Source of the DNA: Clostridiales bacterium
GTDB taxonomy: Bacteria > Bacillota > Clostridia > Oscillospirales > Oscillospiraceae
Assembly (NCBI GenBank): GCA_012729875.1
Contig: JAAYCC010000002.1
Location: 1 to 27,089, forward strand
DNA length: 27,089 nt
Direction: 5' to 3'
Shown here: positions 22,525 through 27,089 of the stretch, piece by piece
How the letters are laid out: each line of letters starts with the position of its first letter
Position numbering within the stretch: position 1 is the stretch's first letter
Position numbers and translations under genes: made by a program
Notes under the pieces: generated by a model
The model's database searches: none
What the model was told of the DNA's origin: nothing
What the model saw: the letters and a program-made list of their open reading frames with translations, nothing else

Positions 22525-23955
22525 ATGAAACAATTCGACACAAAAGTTCAATATCTGAAATATATGGTTCTTCGCGAGGTGGCAAAGCACGCCTATGAGG
22601 GCGACCTTGCAGAGAGCATCGTGGATATACCTAAAGTTATAGTCCCCGGCAAAACATCCACTATGCGCTGCTGCGTCTATAAGGAGCGCGCAATCCTCGC
22701 AGAGCGCGTAAAGCTGGCTATGGGCGGCAACAAGAACGATCCCAGCGTTATAGAGGTAATAGAAATTGCCTGCGACGAGTGCCCAGCAGGCGGCTTTGAG
22801 ATAACCGACAACTGCCGCGGCTGCATAGCCCACCGCTGTGAGGAGGCATGCAAAAAGGGCGCCATTACCTTCGATCATAATCAAAAGGCGCACATTGACA
22901 AGTCAAATTGCGTCGAGTGCGGACGCTGTGCACAGGTCTGCCCCTACACCGCTATAATAAGCCGTAAACGTCCCTGCCAGAACGCCTGCAAGGTCAAAGC
23001 CATAAGCATGGACGAGAATCTTATCGCCACTATAAACCGCGAAAAATGCATCGACTGCGGCAGCTGCGTCTACCAGTGCCCTTTTGGCGCGATCTCCGAC
23101 AAATCCTTCATTCTTAATGTCATTGACATCATGAAAAAGAGTAAAGACAACACCGAATACAAGGTCTATGCCGTGGTCGCCCCATCCATTTCCAGCCAAT
23201 TTACCTACGCAAAGCTCGGTCAGGTCATAATGGGTATTAAGCAGCTGGGCTTCTACTCTGTGGTCGAGGCCGCGCTCGGCGCGGACATGGTAGCCGACGC
23301 GGAGAGCCGTGAGCTTGCCGAAAAGGGCTTTCTCACAAGCTCCTGCTGCCCGGCCTTTGTCAAATACATCGGCCACGAGTTCCCCATGCTAAGTGAAAAC
23401 GTGTCCCATAATCTATCGCCTATGGCAACCATAGGAAAATATATCAAGAGTGCGGACCCCACTGCAAAGATAGTGTTCATAGGTCCCTGCACCGCAAAAA
23501 AAGCGGAGTTTCAAAAACCGGAGGTACACCCCTATATAGATGCCGTTCTGACATTTGAGGAGCTGCAGGCCCTCTTCGACGGCAAGGGGCTGGACATCAC
23601 AACTCTGCCGGAGGATGTACTGGACAATGCCTCCTTCTATGGAAGGATTTTTGCCCGCAGCGGCGGTCTTGCCGACGCGGTTCGCCAAGGACTCAGAGAA
23701 AACGGCCTGCCCGCCGAAAACTACAGGCTTCTATCCTGCGACGGCATTGAGGAGTGCCGTACGGCACTTCTGAAAGCGAAGGTCAAAAAACTGGACGCAG
23801 ATTTTATAGAGGGCATGGCCTGCCGCGGCGGCTGCATAGGCGGCGCCGGCTGCCTGACCCACGGTGAGAAGGACAAAACTCAGGTGGATGCCTACGGTGC
23901 GGAGGCGATGGAAAAAACAATAAAGGACGCTTTGAGCGTTCTCCCCCGCAACTAG
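22525..23955 (+). CDS. Monomeric [FeFe]-hydrogenase with N-terminal ferredoxin clusters (group B-like)
   Basis: Probable catalytic hydrogenase of 476 residues that couples ferredoxin oxidation to H2 formation, or the reverse, in the cytosol. The N-terminal half holds several iron-sulfur motifs: C97/100/105/109, C129/132/135/139 plus C151/155, and C175/178/181/185. The H-cluster motifs are TSSCCPAF (C274, C275), FIGPCTAKKAE (C322) and GMACRGGCIGG (C433, C437). Glycine in place of the usual methionine in motif 2 and Arg in place of Pro in motif 3 resemble group B enzymes more than the well-studied group A. The open frame reaches back to 22450 inside the phosphatase gene, but AGGAG lies six bases before the ATG at 22525. 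Maturases HydEFG are not in the window. Confidence 0.9.
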   Translation: MKQFDTKVQYLKYMVLREVAKHAYEGDLAESIVDIPKVIVPGKTSTMRCCVYKERAILAERVKLAMGGNKNDPSVIEVIEIACDECPAGGFEITDNCRGCIAHRCEEACKKGAITFDHNQKAHIDKSNCVECGRCAQVCPYTAIISRKRPCQNACKVKAISMDENLIATINREKCIDCGSCVYQCPFGAISDKSFILNVIDIMKKSKDNTEYKVYAVVAPSISSQFTYAKLGQVIMGIKQLGFYSVVEAALGADMVADAESRELAEKGFLTSSCCPAFVKYIGHEFPMLSENVSHNLSPMATIGKYIKSADPTAKIVFIGPCTAKKAEFQKPEVHPYIDAVLTFEELQALFDGKGLDITTLPEDVLDNASFYGRIFARSGGLADAVRQGLRENGLPAENYRLLSCDGIEECRTALLKAKVKKLDADFIEGMACRGGCIGGAGCLTHGEKDKTQVDAYGAEAMEKTIKDALSVLPRN

Positions 23956-23980
23956 CCGCATCTTTGCACCTATTTCAGAA

Positions 23981-24032
23981 ACAGGAGCGCCTGCTGCCGC
24001 AGAATAAAAACTGCGGCAGCAGGCGCTCCTGT
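23981..24032. terminator. Perfect 22-bp hairpin between convergent genes
   Basis: Positions 23981-24002 pair perfectly with 24011-24032 around the loop AATAAAAA. It lies between the hydrogenase stop (23955) and the malic enzyme stop (24079), placed to end both convergent transcripts. Neither strand has a proper T-run after the stem. Confidence 0.7.
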
Positions 24033-24078
24033 ATTATCCGTATTCGGTTCTATGTGCTCCGCCTTGGTAAATAACTGT

Positions 24079-25251
24079 TTACTTCCTTGCCACGCCGCTT
24101 TTTCTTGCCGCCTCGGCGACAGCCTCCGAAACAGCTTTTGCGACGCGCGGATCAAAGGGCGCAGGAAGAATATAGTCCGCAGTAAGCTCATCTTCACTGA
24201 CAAGACCCGCCAGAGCCCTTGCGGCTGCAATCTTCATCTCGTCGTTTATCTCACTGGCACGCACATCCAGTGCTCCGCGAAAAATTCCGGGGAAAGCCAT
24301 TACATTGTTGATCTGATTCTTAAAATCGCTCCTGCCGGTGCCGACAACCGCTGCTCCCGCCTTTTCGGCCAGCTCGGGCATAATTTCGGGGTCGGGGTTC
24401 GCCATCGGAAACATAATTGGCCTCTCCGCCATACTCCTGACCATTTCCTCGGTAACTGTTCCCGGTGAGGAGACGCCTATAAACACGTCGGCGCCTTTCA
24501 TGGCGTCGGCAAGCGTACCCTTAATGCAGGACTTGTTTGTGATCTCTGCGATTTCCTGCTTGTAGATGTTCATACCCTCACGGCCCCTGTATATCGTGCC
24601 CTTACGGTCACACATGATGACGTCCTGCAGTCCCATGGATATGAGCAGTTTGATTATGGCAACGCCCGCAGCGCCCGCTCCGCAGGTCACTACGCGTATA
24701 TTATGGATGTCCTTGCCAACGACCTTGAGCGCGTTCATCATCGCTGCCAGCGTGACGACGGCGGTGCCGTGCTGGTCGTCGTGGAAAATCGGAATATCGC
24801 TGATCTCCCTGAGCTTGCGCTCGATCTCAAAACAGCGGGGAGCGGAGATGTCCTCCAGATTAACCCCTCCGAAACTGCCGAGAAGCAGAGAGACGGCGTG
24901 TACGAATTCGTCTGGATCCTTGGTACGCACACAGAGCGGAACGGCGTCAACTCCGCCGAGGGACTTGAACAGCACGCACTTGCCCTCCATTACGGGCATG
25001 GCGGCCTCAGGTCCTATGTCTCCGAGTCCAAGGACGGCGGTGCCGTCTGTGATGACAGCCACCAGGTTGTGACGCCCGGTAAGCTCCCAGACCTTGTCGG
25101 GGTCTTCTTGAATGGCCTCGCAGGGTCTCGCAACGCCGGGGGTATATGCAATGCTCAGGTCCTCCTTGTTTCTGACCGGTGCCTTCGCCGCATAATCTAT
25201 TTTCCCCGCCCACTCGTAGTGCTTCTGCAGGGAGGTCTCCATATAGTCCAT
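24079..25251 (-). CDS. Malic enzyme, NAD(P)-dependent (short ME type)
   Basis: Oxidatively decarboxylates malate to pyruvate with reduction of NAD(P), in the cytosol. It is the short bacterial form (390 residues) without the phosphotransacetylase-like tail. The N-terminal domain has the catalytic tyrosine Y36 in SIAYTPGVARP and K91 in MEGKCVLFK. Metal ligands are E133-D134 and the acids in HDDQHGT (157-163). The Rossmann motif is TCGAGAAG (189-196). ANPDPEI is another family mark. Coenzyme preference cannot be told safely. GAGGAG lies about ten bases before the first ATG, which is closer to normal spacing than the ATG nine bases further on. It has its own promoter 100 bases after spoIID. Confidence 0.94.
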   Translation of the reverse strand: MDYMETSLQKHYEWAGKIDYAAKAPVRNKEDLSIAYTPGVARPCEAIQEDPDKVWELTGRHNLVAVITDGTAVLGLGDIGPEAAMPVMEGKCVLFKSLGGVDAVPLCVRTKDPDEFVHAVSLLLGSFGGVNLEDISAPRCFEIERKLREISDIPIFHDDQHGTAVVTLAAMMNALKVVGKDIHNIRVVTCGAGAAGVAIIKLLISMGLQDVIMCDRKGTIYRGREGMNIYKQEIAEITNKSCIKGTLADAMKGADVFIGVSSPGTVTEEMVRSMAERPIMFPMANPDPEIMPELAEKAGAAVVGTGRSDFKNQINNVMAFPGIFRGALDVRASEINDEMKIAAARALAGLVSEDELTADYILPAPFDPRVAKAVSEAVAEAARKSGVARK

Positions 25252-25288
25252 AACACAGCTGCTCCTCTACTCTTTAGCTTGTACGGAC

Positions 25289-25317
25289 ATTGTATACTAT
25301 TTTGTAATAACATACAA
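25289..25317 (-). promoter_or_regulatory. Promoter of the malic enzyme gene
   Basis: Read on the minus strand, TTGTAT (25317-25312) and TACAAT (25294-25289) are 17 bases apart, about 40 bases before the start codon. Confidence 0.65.
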
Positions 25318-25351
25318 GGTGTGAATTCTATTTTTGTGTAAAAAGTTGTAT

Positions 25352-26341
25352 TTATGTCAATTTTGCGCCGCTATAATAGTGTTCCAGTATCTCGCTATAG
25401 TTGAAGCCCTTCCTTGCCAAAACATTGGCGCCGTACTGGCTCATACCCAGTCCGTGTCCGAAGCCCGTCACGGTAAAAACGAAGACGCCGTCTGCATATT
25501 TGAGCGTAAACGCCGTACTGCGAAGCGAAAACGCGCTGCGCACGTCCATACCCGTAATCGCCTGTCCTCCGACCGTTATACTCCTCACCCTGCCGCTGTC
25601 ATCAAGCTCCGCATCCCCTACCCAGCCCGACGCGTCGCCCTCCAGCTTTGCCTCCGGAGCAATTCCCGCTATCGTCTCCCGGAAGTTTTCCGCAGTCACC
25701 TCTACAGTTGTGACAAAGTTTGGAACATCATTTTCGCTCTCCGGGCTGCTCACGCTTGTCAGATACGGTACATCGCCCCAGAGCTCCGTACCGTCCTCTG
25801 TCTTTCCCGCAGATGAGGAGTGGAAAGCCGCAAGAATGGTCTCTCCGCCGTAGCAAAGCACCTGTCCGTCAGTGGACTCTACAGCAGAACGTATGAGCTT
25901 CATGTTCTCCTCATATGCGGCGCCCCATGCGGCACGCAGCTCCTTCTCGTCTTTGTAGGCAAGACAGCAGGAGCTGTCACAGCAGATATCTGCCTCGGGG
26001 TGCTTCCCCTTCTCATGCTCGGTGCAGTATACGATATATGTTCTCGCCGCTACCGCCTGTGCTTTGAGTGCCTCAGGCTCGAAGGTCACCGGCATCTCCG
26101 CCGCAACCGCCATCGGCAGATGCTCCGCCATAGTAGTATCCACAATCTCGCCGTAGTGATCGACCTTTATAAGTGTTTCCGAATCCTTACTTATGGTATG
26201 GACTTGTCCGCCATGGCTCTCGACAGGCGGCTTGTCCTCTGAAATTTTGTTCTCCCCCTCGGCGCGCGTGTCCATAAACAGCATAGGCATAAAGATTGCG
26301 GCTGCGCACAGCAGCAGCGAAACCGGCACAAGGCCTTTCAT
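25352..26341 (-). CDS. spoIID: Stage II sporulation protein D (SpoIID)
   Basis: Lytic transglycosylase that works with SpoIIM and SpoIIP in forespore engulfment, cutting denuded glycan strands outside the mother-cell membrane. An N-terminal membrane anchor (about 5-23) is followed by the SpoIID domain, with the proposed catalytic glutamate in AAEMPVTFEPEALKAQAVAA (E82 from this start). The HPEADICCDSSCCLAY segment matches a place where the Clostridioides difficile protein binds zinc, as I recall it. The end has FHSSSAGKTE and FGHGLGMSQYGA. The open frame starts at a GTG (26350) that overlaps the ribosome site. AAGGGAG lies eight bases before the ATG at 26341, so I use that. Expected control is by mother-cell sigma-E, though no clear sigma-E promoter is seen. 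Confidence 0.94.
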   Translation of the reverse strand: MKGLVPVSLLLCAAAIFMPMLFMDTRAEGENKISEDKPPVESHGGQVHTISKDSETLIKVDHYGEIVDTTMAEHLPMAVAAEMPVTFEPEALKAQAVAARTYIVYCTEHEKGKHPEADICCDSSCCLAYKDEKELRAAWGAAYEENMKLIRSAVESTDGQVLCYGGETILAAFHSSSAGKTEDGTELWGDVPYLTSVSSPESENDVPNFVTTVEVTAENFRETIAGIAPEAKLEGDASGWVGDAELDDSGRVRSITVGGQAITGMDVRSAFSLRSTAFTLKYADGVFVFTVTGFGHGLGMSQYGANVLARKGFNYSEILEHYYSGAKLT

Positions 26342-26362
26342 TCTTCGCACTCCCTTCTGGTA

Positions 26363-26391
26363 TTGACGAAAACAACAATTGAGTTTAGAAT
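26363..26391 (+). promoter_or_regulatory. Candidate sigma-A promoter of the right-end membrane-protein gene
   Basis: TTGACG (26363-26368) and TAGAAT (26386-26391) with a 17-base spacer, 50 bases before the ATG at 26441. The region is shared with the divergent spoIID gene. Confidence 0.6.
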
Positions 26392-26440
26392 ACTATATTG
26401 TAGTTGTCCCAATAAATACTATTATGACAGGAATGTTATT

Positions 26441-27089
26441 ATGCAAAAGAAACCTCTTATGTTTTGCGGTTTCACTACTATGATGGGTATCTTCGGCGCT
26501 TTCCTTCGCTGGCTCCAGAATATGCAGGGCTTTGAAACCGACTCCGGACTTCCGATCACAAGCTCTCCCTGGCACCTTGTTGTCCTTATCTATCTTATTG
26601 GTTTTGCCGTATGGCTCTTTTTGGATGTCCGCCGCATGAAAGGCGCAGTCCGCCCTTCAAAATACCCGGAGGCATTTGCCTGCGACTCAAAAATTTGGAG
26701 AGGCGGCGCAGTTGTGTTCTCCTTGCTCATGGCTGTCAGCGCGGTCATCACACTCTTCGACGTCGTTAACGCCGATCCTGAAGACAGGTCCGTCTTCAGC
26801 CTCATTCTCGGCCTCTTCGGCATTATTTGCGCCATATGCTATATGAGCTTCATCAACGGCACCCGCGGTAAAAACTCCAAAAACGGGGGCTTTGCGGGCA
26901 TCGTAATCGTCGTCTTTTATTGCTACCATCTGATCGCGACCTACAAGACCTTCGCCTCAGAACCTGTCACCTGGCATTTTGCCATACAGATACTCTCCGT
27001 AGCTGCATGCCTTTTGGCATTCTACTATATCTCAGGTTTTGCGTATGGCAGCCCCAGAGTTCTGCCAACCATATACTTTTGCCATCTGG
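26441..27089 (+). CDS. Multi-pass membrane protein, 3' end outside the window
   Basis: The frame is open without a stop from the ATG at 26441 to the window edge (216 codons), so the gene is cut by the window. At least five hydrophobic segments are visible (beginning near FCGFTTMMGIFGAFL, LVVLIYLIGFAVWLF, GAVVFSLLMAVSAVI, VFSLILGLFGIICAI, IVIVVFYCYHLI and AIQILSVAACLLAFYYI), linked by short, mostly polar loops. I do not recognise the family and assign no function. The ribosome site is weak (AGGAA about ten bases upstream). Codon use resembles its neighbours. It is divergent from spoIID with a plausible promoter of its own. Confidence 0.8.
   Translation, partial: MQKKPLMFCGFTTMMGIFGAFLRWLQNMQGFETDSGLPITSSPWHLVVLIYLIGFAVWLFLDVRRMKGAVRPSKYPEAFACDSKIWRGGAVVFSLLMAVSAVITLFDVVNADPEDRSVFSLILGLFGIICAICYMSFINGTRGKNSKNGGFAGIVIVVFYCYHLIATYKTFASEPVTWHFAIQILSVAACLLAFYYISGFAYGSPRVLPTIYFCHL

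Noticed and set aside
26397..26428. Sigma-E-like promoter for spoIID on the minus strand (GTCATAAT and ACTACAAT)
   Set aside because: The boxes are 16 bases apart and only loosely fit the sigma-E consensus, so I did not list it as a feature.

Overview
The window looks like a chromosomal segment of a spore-forming, anaerobic, fermentative Clostridia bacterium, most likely of the Oscillospiraceae/Ruminococcaceae type. This rests on moderately GC-rich coding DNA, AGGAGG-like ribosome sites, sporulation genes (bofA with its DUF2508 neighbour, spoIID, a GerMN lipoprotein), a short ME-type malic enzyme and two [FeFe]-hydrogenase-family proteins. Species cannot be read from the sequence. I saw no insertion sequence, prophage, CRISPR array, tRNA or rRNA.

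Layout. 1-2386 (minus): dacF-proC, a D,D-carboxypeptidase with a basic cytoplasmic tail followed by pyrroline-5-carboxylate reductase. 2522-6060 (plus): a short ComEA-like helix-hairpin-helix protein, an OmpR-type response regulator, its histidine kinase and a two-domain GerMN lipoprotein. 6124-8994 (plus): O-acetylhomoserine sulfhydrylase-like enzyme, YqeG-type HAD phosphatase and M24 aminopeptidase. 9116-10318 (plus): efp and a Cys/His-rich repeat protein with a C-terminal zinc ribbon. 10319-11034 holds no convincing protein gene but has an AT palindrome, several strong hairpins and a probable minus-strand structured RNA with its own promoter. 11082-11584 (minus): DUF2508-bofA. 11775-16087 (plus): a divergent pair of type IIA topoisomerase subunits. 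16158-18207 (plus): a YitT/DUF2179 membrane protein and a transglutaminase-like lipoprotein. 18315-19202 (plus): a DegV protein with its own promoter and terminator.

19261-23955 (plus) is the most interesting block. From one good promoter it encodes a small thioredoxin-like [2Fe-2S] protein, a PAS-containing putative sensory [FeFe]-hydrogenase, a SpoIIE/PP2C-type phosphatase overlapping it by 8 bases, and a second ferredoxin-domain-rich monomeric [FeFe]-hydrogenase. The arrangement suggests a hydrogen- or redox-sensing module (sensor plus phosphatase) beside a catalytic hydrogenase. The phosphatase carries an extra C-terminal domain of about 165 residues that I do not recognise. A perfect 22-bp hairpin separates this block from the convergent malic enzyme and spoIID genes (24079-26341, minus). 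The window ends inside a divergent membrane-protein gene (26441 onward, plus).

Seven spacer regions carry promoters with -35 and -10 boxes 17 bases apart that fit the housekeeping sigma consensus well; an eighth, before comEA, is weaker. Several genes have a better start than their longest open frame, decided by the Shine-Dalgarno position (proC, comEA-like, DUF2508, topoisomerase A subunit, degV, the 2Fe-2S gene, the second hydrogenase, spoIID).
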